Made by a program: the position numbers and the translations under genes. Source: Deltaproteobacteria bacterium (GTDB lineage: Bacteria; Myxococcota_A; UBA9160; SMWR01). From it: a DNA stretch of 6,603 nucleotides. A model generated the notes under the pieces. It searched no databases and was not told where the DNA came from. It worked only from the letters and a program-made list of their open reading frames with translations. Shown here in pieces: positions 1 to 6,344 of the stretch. Numbering within the stretch: position 1 is the first letter of the stretch; every line of letters begins with the position of its first letter. The DNA lies in NCBI GenBank assembly GCA_019313605.1, contig JAFDAW010000176.1, positions 1-6,603 of the forward strand, in the 5' to 3' direction.

Positions 1-1
1 G

Positions 2-775
2 GTGTCTCCTGAAGAAGAGCAGAAATTCTTCGATGATACGCCCAAGAAGCAGCTGAGCGAGATCTTCCTCAAGGCGATCCAGGACCCCGTCACCCGCAAT
101 GGGATGGATATCGAGCAGCTGCGCCAGGGCAGCTTCTTCACCCACCAGGGCAAGAAGCAGATCCCGGGCACGAACAGCTACGCGACACCGCGCGCGCTGG
201 CCAACTTCATGCTGAAGCTCGAACAGGGCAAGCTCGTCGACGAGTGGTCGAGCCGCGAAATCAAGCGGCTGATGTACATCACCGAGCGGCGCATCCGCTA
301 CGGATCGTCCGGCGTGTTGCGGCCGTCCGCGGTCTATTTCAAATCCGGCTCGCTCTACAGCTGCGCACCTGAAGAGGGCTTCGTGTGCAAGAAATACCAC
401 GGCAACAAGCGCAACTACATGAACTCTGTGGCGATCATCGAAACACCCGCCGGACAGGATCGCCTCTTCTACAGCGTCGCCGTGTTGTCGAATGTCTTGC
501 GGAAGAACTCCGCCCAGGACCACCGCGATCTCGCGCGGGCCGTCCACAGCATGCTGATCGGCGACCACCCCACCAAGCCCGTTCCGCCCGGTGCACGCGC
601 TCCCGAGACTTCCTACGGGATGGTTACGAGATCGGCGAGATCGACGGCATCATCGGCAGAGGTACACGCGGAGCCATCCGCAGTTTCCAGAAAGCCCAGG
701 GTGACCCTGCGGATGGGAAACCATCGGCTGCGCTGCTCGACAAGATGCGCAAAGTCGCGCAGAGCCGGGGGCTGA
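2..775 (+). CDS. Class A beta-lactamase-like serine hydrolase (5' partial, C-terminus frameshifted)
   Basis: This is the C-terminal half of a penicillin-interacting serine hydrolase of the class A beta-lactamase fold; the gene starts upstream of the window. Residues are counted from position 2. A TPRALANFMLKLEQGKLV helix (62-79) matches the family's 'TPRDLARLLLxLxxG' segment. KSG at 114-116 (nt 341-349) is the KTG-box equivalent, and NSVAIIETPAG (141-151) matches the strand after the box. The SxxK and SDN motifs would lie upstream and cannot be checked. Cys121 and Cys129 flank the box and could form a disulfide, which would suit an exported protein. Homology fades near residue 186; after that the frame reads low-complexity R/S/A sequence to a stop at 773-775, while a peptidoglycan-binding domain continues in another frame (see 601-798). 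The protein could be a true beta-lactamase or a cell-wall hydrolase; with the peptidoglycan-binding tail, cell-wall action seems likelier. Family assignment is firm, substrate is not. Confidence 0.8.
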   Translation: MSPEEEQKFFDDTPKKQLSEIFLKAIQDPVTRNGMDIEQLRQGSFFTHQGKKQIPGTNSYATPRALANFMLKLEQGKLVDEWSSREIKRLMYITERRIRYGSSGVLRPSAVYFKSGSLYSCAPEEGFVCKKYHGNKRNYMNSVAIIETPAGQDRLFYSVAVLSNVLRKNSAQDHRDLARAVHSMLIGDHPTKPVPPGARAPETSYGMVTRSARSTASSAEVHAEPSAVSRKPRVTLRMGNHRLRCSTRCAKSRRAGG

Positions 776-798
776 GTCGGCCCGCTCCCGCACCTTGA
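601..798 (+). pseudogene. Out-of-frame peptidoglycan-binding domain tail of the preceding gene
   Basis: Read in the frame whose codons start at 601, this stretch encodes DFLRDGYEIGEIDGIIG followed by RGTRGAIRSFQKAQG and a KPSAALLDKMRKV helix, then stops at TGA 796-798. The pattern GY-x4-DG-x2-G-x2-T-x2-A-x3-FQ is that of PG_binding_1 domains, usually joined to secreted cell-wall enzymes. It lies in a different frame from the hydrolase that ends at 775, so about one lost base (or two gained) between roughly 570 and 610 would fuse them. Between them, the third frame reads VHALPR (591-608), which resembles the start of the same domain, so two separate small indels are also possible. No start codon with a ribosome-binding site serves this tail alone. 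It is either a real pseudogenising frameshift or a sequencing/assembly error; the well-kept domain favours an error or a recent mutation. Confidence 0.65.
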
Positions 799-932
799 GC
801 CCGACTCGAGGGCTCTGACACCTCAGTCACCCGGGAAGGTTCTGCCACCGCCCGCCCTGACGGCTCTTCCACCGCGCTCGCCCGCGTGATTGGGGTTAAG
901 CCCGAGTGCCGCTCATCCGATTCGGGGGATCG

Positions 933-937
933 GGAGG
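933..937 (+). promoter_or_regulatory. Ribosome-binding site of the REC-GGDEF gene
   Basis: A GGAGG core inside GGGAGGG (932-938) ends 6 nt before ATG 944. It fixes the start at 944 rather than at the in-frame TTG at 890, which has no comparable site and would add residues that do not belong to a receiver domain. Confidence 0.8.
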
Positions 938-943
938 GTCCCA

Positions 944-1849
944 ATGTCGGGCACTACGATTCTCGTCATCGACGACGATGCGAGTATCCACAGAGCGGTG
1001 GAGCAACGCCTCGAAGGTGTCGTAGACCAGGTGCTCAAGGCGGATTCGCCCACCAAGGGGCTTCAGATCGCCATCCAGGATAAACCCGACGTCATCCTGC
1101 TCGACCTCAACATGCCGCAGATCGACGGCTTCAAGGTGTGCCGGCATCTCCAGGAAAACCCCACGACGCACGACATACCGATCGTGTTCCTCACCGCAGA
1201 TCGCAATCCTGACAATCTCGCCAAGGCGCTCAACGCTGGCGCTTCCGACTACATCTCGAAGCCTTTCAACGCGGTCGAGCTCGAGGCGCGCGTGCGGGTT
1301 GCACTGCGCACCAAACAGATGATCGACCTGCTCCAAGAGCGCGCGCGAATCGATGCGTTGACGGGTTTGAGCAACCGGGCCGCGATGGACGACGCGCTGA
1401 TCGCCGCGACTTCCGCATTTCACCGGACCGGACAACCCCTCGCGCTCTTGATGCTCGATCTCGATCATTTCAAGAAGATCAACGACACCTACGGGCACGG
1501 TATAGGGGACGATGTCATCCGCAAGGTGGGAATGTCGATTCGCGGAGGCCGCAGGCCCTACGATATCGCGTGCCGATTCGGCGGCGACGAATTTGGAGTG
1601 ATCCTGGCTCAGACCGACACCGTCTGCGCCGAACAGATTGCGGAGCGCATCATCGACGGAGTCAACAAAATCAAGATCCGGGCGGGAAGCGATGAGATCG
1701 ATGTCGCCTGCAGCGGGGGGTTGGCCTCAGCCAGCGAAATGCCGAACGGCTTCGAACCCGCCGAACTGCTCAAGGCCGCCGACGAAGCGCTCTACAGCGC
1801 CAAGAGAGAGGGGCGCAACCGCCTGGCCGTGGCCGAACCCAGCGACTGA
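944..1849 (+). CDS. Response regulator with GGDEF output (diguanylate cyclase)
   Basis: Predicted cytoplasmic two-domain protein of 301 residues that makes cyclic di-GMP from two GTP when its receiver is phosphorylated. Receiver domain, about 4-122: acidic pocket D10-D11-D12, phospho-acceptor D54 in ILLDLNMP, T84 and K106 in SKP. GGDEF domain, about 135-298: start motif DALTGLSNR, metal-binding DLDHFKKIND (172-181), and active-site GGDEF at 213-217. The product-inhibition I-site RPYD (204-207) lies exactly five residues before GGDEF, as in PleD, so feedback inhibition should work. There is one receiver only, unlike PleD, and no transmembrane segment or EAL domain. No histidine kinase is adjacent, so its partner must be encoded elsewhere. 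It stands 95 nt upstream of the lipoprotein gene on the same strand; whether they share a transcript is unclear. No convincing promoter was found in 799-943. Confidence 0.95.
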   Translation: MSGTTILVIDDDASIHRAVEQRLEGVVDQVLKADSPTKGLQIAIQDKPDVILLDLNMPQIDGFKVCRHLQENPTTHDIPIVFLTADRNPDNLAKALNAGASDYISKPFNAVELEARVRVALRTKQMIDLLQERARIDALTGLSNRAAMDDALIAATSAFHRTGQPLALLMLDLDHFKKINDTYGHGIGDDVIRKVGMSIRGGRRPYDIACRFGGDEFGVILAQTDTVCAEQIAERIIDGVNKIKIRAGSDEIDVACSGGLASASEMPNGFEPAELLKAADEALYSAKREGRNRLAVAEPSD

Positions 1850-1931
1850 CTTCGCCAACCACCCACCTCCACACCCGATCATTGGATCCGACTGCGGTGC
1901 TACCGTGAGCCCAGGCGAAATGCCCGCCGAC

Positions 1932-1936
1932 GGGAG
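1932..1936 (+). promoter_or_regulatory. Ribosome-binding site deciding the lipoprotein start
   Basis: GGGAG lies 8 nt before the ATG at 1945 but only 2 nt before the ATG at 1939. The spacing favours 1945, shortening the product by two residues. A small GC hairpin (CCCG-ccga-CGGG, 1923-1934) overlaps the site and might dampen initiation slightly. Confidence 0.6.
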
Positions 1937-1944
1937 AAATGCGG

Positions 1945-3273
1945 ATGCCGCGCCGTGGTGACACCCAGGCCCAAAATCCGATCGCGCTGCTTCTGTGCGC
2001 CGCAGCCCTCGCAGGTTGCGCGAGTGGATCAGAGACCGCGTTGCAGGTGCCGAGCGCCGACGAGCGCGCTGCCGCGGAAACTGCCGGCTTCGAGGTCGGT
2101 TCGGTTCGATCTGCGGCCGATCTCGTGCCGCCCGACCTGCTGACGGGCCCGCATTACCGCATCGAACCGCGGGTGGTCACCTCTGGATTCGCAAACTGGT
2201 ATGTCGTCACCTCGGATTACGGCGACTTCAAAATTCGTGGCGACCGGATGCTGCGCACGCGCATCCGTGAAATCGAGGCGCTCGCTGCGCTCGATGAGAT
2301 GAGCAAGACCGAGGCGTTTGCCAACGCAGCGGGAAACGCGCTGAAGAGTCCCTTCGTAGCCACCTGGAATCTGATCACACACCCCGTCGACACGATCGTC
2401 GGGATTCCAATCGGAGCCTGGGAGGCCATCAAGCAGGGTTCACAGCTGGCGCGCGGAGAACGCAGCGAACTCGAGGACAGCGGCGTGCTCGCGCTGATCG
2501 GCTTCGAGATGAAGAAGCGCCAGATCGCCAACGAGCTCGGCGTCGATCCCTACAGCTCCAACAAGGTGCTGCAGAAACAGCTCAATCGCTTTGCGTGGGC
2601 GGCTTACCTGGGTGGCCTTCCCTATCTGTTCGTTCCATTCGTCGACGACAGCGACTTCCAGAAAGCCACCGAGGAACCCGCAGACCGGCTCGCGGAAGCA
2701 CTGCTGGTTTATTCTCCGGAAGATCTGCGGCGACTCAATCGGATCGAACTCGCAGTGATGGGAATCCCCGAACCCCTTTCCGATGAGTTGGTCGGCCACC
2801 CGTGGTACAGCCCGCGCAACGCAACCCTGCTCGTCGAAGCGCTAGCAGCTCTGGACCTGGCGCGAAACCGCCTGGCGTTCGTCGAAGTCGCAGTAAGCGC
2901 GCAGAGTGAGAACGACGCCCTCTCCTATGAACAGACCGCGGGGTTGCTGCGCAGGTACAGCGAGCGCGTGTCGCCGGTTCGAGAAATCATTTCGGTTGCG
3001 GGCACTCCGATGGGATACACGGAATCGGGTATCCTCGTCGTTCCGCTCGCAGCTGACCATGCGATCTGGGATGCCAAGGCCGCCGCCCTCGCGCACGCGA
3101 TGACCGAAGGGCTCCCGAGCGAATTACGCGTCGAACGGGTGGAGCTCGTGCTCTCGGGGACCGCGTCGCCACTGGCACGTGAGCGATTCGAAGCACTCGG
3201 TGTGGCGGTCACCGAGCGGGCGTTCGAGCCCCTCGAGGGCGAATCCGCTCAGCTATCGGAGCCGCCGCTGTGA
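1945..3273 (+). CDS. Unrecognised lipoprotein coupled to an M48 protease
   Basis: I do not recognise a named family. From the ATG at 1945 it is 442 residues. It opens with a lipoprotein signal peptide: R3-R4, hydrophobic stretch 13-23, lipobox LAGC at 22-25. Ala26 after the cysteine gives no inner-membrane retention signal, so an outer-membrane, periplasm-facing lipoprotein is the likely form. The best-looking conserved core is about 75-165, with GFANWYVV (81-88), a charged helix RTRIREIEALAAL, then HPVDTIVGIPIG (146-157), a glycine-rich segment I recall from hypothetical proteins of other proteobacteria. A second block is LGVDPYSSNKVLQKQLNRF (198-216). No catalytic motif is visible. The C-terminal third is an alpha/beta region ending in an acidic tail. 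Its stop overlaps the start of the M48 protease by four bases (GTGA, 3270-3273), which argues for coupled translation and a joint role at the envelope, for example as partner or regulator of the protease; that role is inferred. Confidence 0.85.
   Translation: MPRRGDTQAQNPIALLLCAAALAGCASGSETALQVPSADERAAAETAGFEVGSVRSAADLVPPDLLTGPHYRIEPRVVTSGFANWYVVTSDYGDFKIRGDRMLRTRIREIEALAALDEMSKTEAFANAAGNALKSPFVATWNLITHPVDTIVGIPIGAWEAIKQGSQLARGERSELEDSGVLALIGFEMKKRQIANELGVDPYSSNKVLQKQLNRFAWAAYLGGLPYLFVPFVDDSDFQKATEEPADRLAEALLVYSPEDLRRLNRIELAVMGIPEPLSDELVGHPWYSPRNATLLVEALAALDLARNRLAFVEVAVSAQSENDALSYEQTAGLLRRYSERVSPVREIISVAGTPMGYTESGILVVPLAADHAIWDAKAAALAHAMTEGLPSELRVERVELVLSGTASPLARERFEALGVAVTERAFEPLEGESAQLSEPPL
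3258..3261 (+). promoter_or_regulatory. Ribosome-binding site for the GTG start of the M48 gene
   Basis: GGAG, inside the end of the upstream lipoprotein gene, lies 8 nt before GTG 3270. Together with the GTGA stop/start overlap it supports GTG 3270 as the start and translational coupling. Confidence 0.65.
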
Positions 3274-4721
3274 AGTACGCAGCGCGCTGGCTCGCGGGCT
3301 CGATGGCTCTCGCGAGCGCGATTCTCGCGTGGGGGTGCGGCGGGAGCACGCCAGCGAAGGAACGCCCGCGCGAAGTCATCCTTCGATCCGAGGACGTCGA
3401 CCGCAAAGTCGGCAAAGAGACCGCGCAGAGCGTGAAGGCCCAACTCGGGCTGATCGAAGATCCCGAACTCGTCGCCTACGTCGCCAAGGTAGGCGCCCGG
3501 CTCGCGCGCCACGCACCGCGGCGGGGCTTCGAGTACTCGTTCCAGATCGTCGACCAGGAGGCGCCCAATGCATTCGCACTGCCGGGTGGATACATCTTCG
3601 TATCGCGCGGCTTGTTGACCCTGGCCAACAGCGAGGACGAACTCGCCAACGTGCTCGGACACGAGATCGTTCACGTCGCCGCGCGTCACGCAGCCGCGCG
3701 CCAGGAGGTGGGACGCAGCCTTCCCGCAAAGCTCGACTGGCTTCAGGGCAGTTACCTCGCGAGCTACGGCCGCGACCAGGAGCGCGAGGCGGATCGGCTG
3801 GGACAGGGACTCGCGGCGGTCGCGGGCTACGACCCGGCGGGGCTCGTCGTATTCCTGCGCGAATTGGAACACACCGAGCGGCTGCGACTCGGCAGCTCCC
3901 GACTACCGAGTTTCTGGGACACCCATCCCTCGACGAATCGACGCGTCGCCGAGGCCGGGGCTCGAGCCAACATGGCCGCGTGGACGCGAAAGGCACCCAT
4001 TGCCGAGACCCCAACCGACTTTCTGCAGCGAATGGAAGGCCTCGCGATCGGAGCGCGCGCCTCCGAAGGCGTGTTTCTCGGAGACCGCTTCATGCATGCG
4101 GATCTCGATCTCTTCATCCACTTTCCGCCGGGTTGGACGACCGCGAACACGCACGTCGCAGTCGGTGCCGTTGCCCCGAAACGCGACGCGCAGATTTTTC
4201 TAGAAATCCAGGGCCCGGGCGACGACGTGGAAACCGCGGCGGGCGAATACATTGCCGAACTGGGCGAGTCGGGGTTCCGCGTCGACAACGCCCAGCCGGT
4301 TCAGCTCGGTTCGAGCCCGGCGTTTCGCGTCGACGGTCACCTCTCTGGGATGGGCGGGCGGGTGCAAGCCCAGCTGACCTGGCTGGAGCGCCAGGGTTCG
4401 ATCTACCGCTTCACCGCCGTGGCGCCTGCCGCGGCCTTCCAGCGCTACACGGGTTCGTTTCTCAACGTACCCCGCAGCCTCCGCGACCTCGAAGACCACG
4501 AGCGCGCGAAGATCCGGGAAAACCGGCTGCGCATCGCAGTCGCGCGCGAGGGCGAGAACCTCATGCAGCTCAGCGAGCGCACCGCGAACCGCTGGGACAT
4601 CCAACAGACCGCCGTGATGAACGACCTGTTTGCAGACGACGTGCTCGAACCCGGGCAACTCGTCAAGATTGCGGTTTCCGAGAATTACCGGCCCGACACG
4701 GACGCGACCGCGGCCGAGTGA
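3270..4721 (+). CDS. M48 family zinc metalloprotease with LysM-like C-terminal domain (BepA-like)
   Basis: Envelope zinc endopeptidase of 483 residues. An export signal covers 1-23. C23 sits in AWGC, an untidy lipobox with Trp at -2, so a lipoprotein is possible but not certain. Catalytic domain, about 40-240: conserved NAFALPGG (100-107), zinc motif HEIVH (H131, E132, H135), third ligand E171 in EREAD, and THPSTNRR (218-225), whose histidine corresponds in position to the switch histidine reported for BepA. The middle region (about 250-405) is a beta-rich domain seen in many longer M48 proteins; its role is unknown to me. The tail 418-470 (RLRIAVAREGENLMQLSERT to EPGQLVKIAV) resembles a LysM domain and may contact peptidoglycan. 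By analogy with BepA/LoiP it should act in quality control of outer-membrane proteins or lipoproteins. It is longer than the catalytic-only members. It follows the lipoprotein gene with a GTGA overlap and lacks the TPR repeats of BepA. Confidence 0.93.
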   Translation: MKYAARWLAGSMALASAILAWGCGGSTPAKERPREVILRSEDVDRKVGKETAQSVKAQLGLIEDPELVAYVAKVGARLARHAPRRGFEYSFQIVDQEAPNAFALPGGYIFVSRGLLTLANSEDELANVLGHEIVHVAARHAAARQEVGRSLPAKLDWLQGSYLASYGRDQEREADRLGQGLAAVAGYDPAGLVVFLRELEHTERLRLGSSRLPSFWDTHPSTNRRVAEAGARANMAAWTRKAPIAETPTDFLQRMEGLAIGARASEGVFLGDRFMHADLDLFIHFPPGWTTANTHVAVGAVAPKRDAQIFLEIQGPGDDVETAAGEYIAELGESGFRVDNAQPVQLGSSPAFRVDGHLSGMGGRVQAQLTWLERQGSIYRFTAVAPAAAFQRYTGSFLNVPRSLRDLEDHERAKIRENRLRIAVAREGENLMQLSERTANRWDIQQTAVMNDLFADDVLEPGQLVKIAVSENYRPDTDATAAE

Positions 4722-4743
4722 GTGCCCGGATGGGCGGAACGGG

Positions 4744-5082
4744 CTAGAGCAGGTGGTGGGGGTGAGCGGGCGGATCCGTCGCGTGCTCGCCCCAGGGTGT
4801 GAGCACATAGCCCTCGGCAGCAACCCCTTCTCCGCAGCGCCGCGCCAAACCGTTCCGCTCGAGATCCGCGAGCAACAACCCCGCCTTGCGTCGAATGCCG
4901 CTCACCGCCTCCTGCTCCTTCAACCAACTCTCCGAAGTGGGCCACATGTAGTGGGCGAAGATCGCCGGGGCGAGGGGGTATTCGGGGTGCAGGATCGAGA
5001 GTGCGCGGCGGCTCGACTCGGTCAGCGTCGCGCAGCGAGGCAAATCGGCGGTACTGGCGGCTCTTCCAGGGGTGGACAGCAC
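4744..5082 (-). CDS. Small hypothetical protein, winged-helix-like
   Basis: Not recognised by name. This is a 112-residue frame with strongly G/C-biased third positions, converging on the M48 gene (22 nt between the two stops). The core LTESSRRALSILH (20-32), then PLAPAIFAHYMWP and AGLLLADLERNGLAR followed by GYVLTPWG, gives helices, a putative recognition helix and a short beta hairpin ending in 'LTPxG'. That order is typical of winged helix-turn-helix proteins. A DNA-binding or regulatory role is therefore an inference from pattern only. The GTG at 5082 is the only conventional start before an in-frame stop at 5097-5095. It has no clear ribosome-binding site, and the first 18 residues look less protein-like, so the true start may differ or the gene may have lost its original 5' end. 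It reads in the same direction as intI but 127 bp beyond it, so co-transcription from the integrase promoter is possible. Confidence 0.65.
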   Translation of the reverse strand: MLSTPGRAASTADLPRCATLTESSRRALSILHPEYPLAPAIFAHYMWPTSESWLKEQEAVSGIRRKAGLLLADLERNGLARRCGEGVAAEGYVLTPWGEHATDPPAHPHHLL

Positions 5083-5105
5083 GACTCGATTGGATCACAC
5101 GAACG

Positions 5106-5137
5106 CCCGGAATTGCAAGAATTTCGGGGAATTTTTT
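5106..5137 (+). terminator. Possible rho-independent terminator hairpin with T-run
   Basis: CCCGGAATT (5106-5114) pairs with AATTTCGGG (5120-5128): nine base pairs including one G-T wobble, with loop GCAAG. Three bases later comes a run of six T (5132-5137). The form is right for plus-strand termination, but the nearest plus-strand gene ends 385 nt earlier. It could stop transcripts running on from the M48 gene, or instead form part of the leader of the minus-strand small gene. Confidence 0.35.
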
Positions 5138-5199
5138 CGATCCGCAATCGAGCCGCCACAAGGCCATTCACGTGGAGACCATCGATCCCCAAGCCGGCC

Positions 5200-5234
5200 G
5201 CAGAGCCCGTTAGACCTGATCGAGTGGGCTCTGC
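5200..5234. repeat. 9-bp perfect inverted repeat around the intI stop codon
   Basis: GCAGAGCCC (5200-5208) and GGGCTCTGC (5226-5234) are exact inverses separated by 17 bases that contain the intI stop. As RNA from the minus strand it forms a GC-rich stem at the very end of intI without a following U-run. It may be a weak or factor-dependent terminator, or an mRNA-stabilising stem. Confidence 0.5.
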
Positions 5235-6187
5235 ACCGCGAGTCCGCCCCGATTCAAGACATGGGTATAGATCATCGTGGTCGTCACACTGCGGTGGCCG
5301 AGCAATTGCTGAACGGTGCGGATGTCGTAGCCGCTTTCGAGCAGATGCGTCGCGAAGCTATGGCGCAGTGAGTGGCAGCTCGCGCGCTTGACGAGCCCCG
5401 CTTCGCGAACAGCCCGCTTGACGGCGCGCTGGACCGCGGTCTCGCCGAAGTGGTGGCGCCGCATCACGCCGCTGCGCGGATCTCGAGAGCGTGTCGCAGC
5501 TGGGAATACGTACTGCCAGGACCACTCGCGGTCAGCACCCGGGAATTTTCGCACGAGCGCATCCGGCAAAAAGACCGACCCGAAGCCCTCCGCGAGATCG
5601 GACAGGTGGAGAGCGCGCGTGTAGGTGAGCTGGTCGCGCAGAGGGCCGACCAACCGTGTCGGCAGGACCGTGATCCGATCGCGGCCGCCCTTCCCATTGC
5701 GAACCATCAGTTCGCCGCGCTCCAGATCCAGATCCTTGGCTCGCAGCCGCACCGTCTCCATCAGCCGGAGACCGGCCCCGTACATCAGCCCAGATGCCAA
5801 ACGCGGGACCCCGTCGAGCCGGGACAGCAGTTCCATCACCTCGGAGCGCGTCAGCACGACCGGCAACTTCCGAGGCTTCTTCGCCCGGACGATCGCCCCG
5901 AGATCTCCAATCTCCCGATCCAAAACGCGCTTGTAGAGAAAAGAGATCGCGTTCAGGGCCTGATTCTGGGTCGAGGCAGCCACATTTCCATCGACCGCCA
6001 AATGACTCAAGAAAGCCTCGATTTCCGCCCGCCCCATCTCCCGCGGATGCCGTCCGCCCGAAAATCGAATGAAGCGCCGGATCCAATGAACGTACGACTC
6101 CTCGGTCCGAATGCTGTAGTGGCGAAGCCGAATCACCCGCCTGGTCTCATCCACGAGACTCTTCGGTCGCCCAGAATCCTGAGCCAC
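5210..6187 (-). CDS. intI: Integron integrase (tyrosine recombinase)
   Basis: Site-specific tyrosine recombinase that captures and shuffles gene cassettes by joining attC to attI. From GTG 6187 it has 325 residues, normal for IntI. SAM-like N-terminal core-binding domain: RLRHYSIRTEESYVHWIRRF (21-40) and the HP-x-E-M-x-R-A-E-I-E-A-F-L-S-H-L-A segment. Catalytic residues are all present: R141 (GAGLRLME), K166 (NGKGGRDR), H272 and R275 (HSLRH), H298 (LLGH), Y307 (MIYTH). The insertion that separates IntI from XerC/D is present at about 208-244: LPDALVRKFPGADREWSWQY, then VFP and DPRSGVMRRHH. It ends SPLDQV, as IntI proteins usually end SPLD. Minus-strand orientation with attI at its 5' side is the classical integron layout. 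The frame stays open up to an ATG at 6304, but that ATG overlaps the predicted -10 box, so the 39 extra residues are probably not made; GTG 6193 is a second-best start. Confidence 0.96.
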   Translation of the reverse strand: MAQDSGRPKSLVDETRRVIRLRHYSIRTEESYVHWIRRFIRFSGGRHPREMGRAEIEAFLSHLAVDGNVAASTQNQALNAISFLYKRVLDREIGDLGAIVRAKKPRKLPVVLTRSEVMELLSRLDGVPRLASGLMYGAGLRLMETVRLRAKDLDLERGELMVRNGKGGRDRITVLPTRLVGPLRDQLTYTRALHLSDLAEGFGSVFLPDALVRKFPGADREWSWQYVFPAATRSRDPRSGVMRRHHFGETAVQRAVKRAVREAGLVKRASCHSLRHSFATHLLESGYDIRTVQQLLGHRSVTTTMIYTHVLNRGGLAVQSPLDQV

Positions 6188-6302
6188 GAGCACATCTCCC
6201 CATCCACACCCACAAAACGCAGGCGCCCATAAGGGACTCAACGGGGTGATGAGGTGCCTCCAGCGGGACCACCGGATCGCGGCACCAATCCAATCCGGCT
6301 CC
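6188..6302. other. intI 5' leader, no gene seen
   Basis: This holds the untranslated leader (about 110 nt) expected between the predicted intI promoter and its GTG start. The intI frame runs open through it, but the residues are rich in W, P and C and unlike any IntI N-terminus. Apart from the ribosome-binding site at 6196-6201 I see nothing definite in it. Confidence 0.5.
6196..6201 (-). promoter_or_regulatory. Ribosome-binding site deciding the intI start
   Basis: On the minus strand this reads GGGGAG. It lies 8 nt before GTG 6187 and only 2 nt before GTG 6193, so 6187 is preferred and gives a product of typical IntI length. Confidence 0.6.
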
Positions 6303-6331
6303 ATTCTACGTCAGCCCAAGATCCAACTCAA
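6303..6331 (-). promoter_or_regulatory. Predicted intI promoter (PintI)
   Basis: Reading leftward, the -35 box TTGAGT (6331-6326) and -10 box TAGAAT (6308-6303) are separated by exactly 17 bases. They match the sigma70 consensus at 4/6 and 5/6 positions. Transcription would begin near 6296. The -35 box is only 13 bp from the first dyad of the array at 6345, so a protein bound there could contact RNA polymerase. Confidence 0.6.
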
Positions 6332-6344
6332 TAATAACGCTCAA

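Noticed and set aside
385..798. A single 137-residue protein from ATG 385
   Set aside because: Only the part after about 600 resembles a protein family. The first half is antiphase to the beta-lactamase-like gene and has no ribosome-binding site.
797..815. GAGCCC/GGGCTC hairpin after the first gene as a terminator
   Set aside because: Only six pairs and no T-run follows, so it is too weak to call.
890..943. TTG start at 890 for the REC-GGDEF protein
   Set aside because: It would add 18 residues before the receiver strand; ATG 944 has a strong GGAGG at 6 nt.
896..1498. A 200-residue minus-strand open frame opposite the REC-GGDEF gene
   Set aside because: Antisense shadow of a confidently identified gene, with no motif of its own and no promoter.
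3179..4747. A 522-residue plus-strand open frame overlapping the M48 gene
   Set aside because: It is extremely rich in Arg and low in complexity, the signature of a shifted frame in GC-rich DNA. The other frame carries HEIVH and the rest of the M48 motifs.
6188..6304. 39-residue N-terminal extension of the integrase from ATG 6304
   Set aside because: The ATG overlaps the predicted -10 box, the residues are unlike IntI, and GTG 6187 has a well-spaced GGGGAG.
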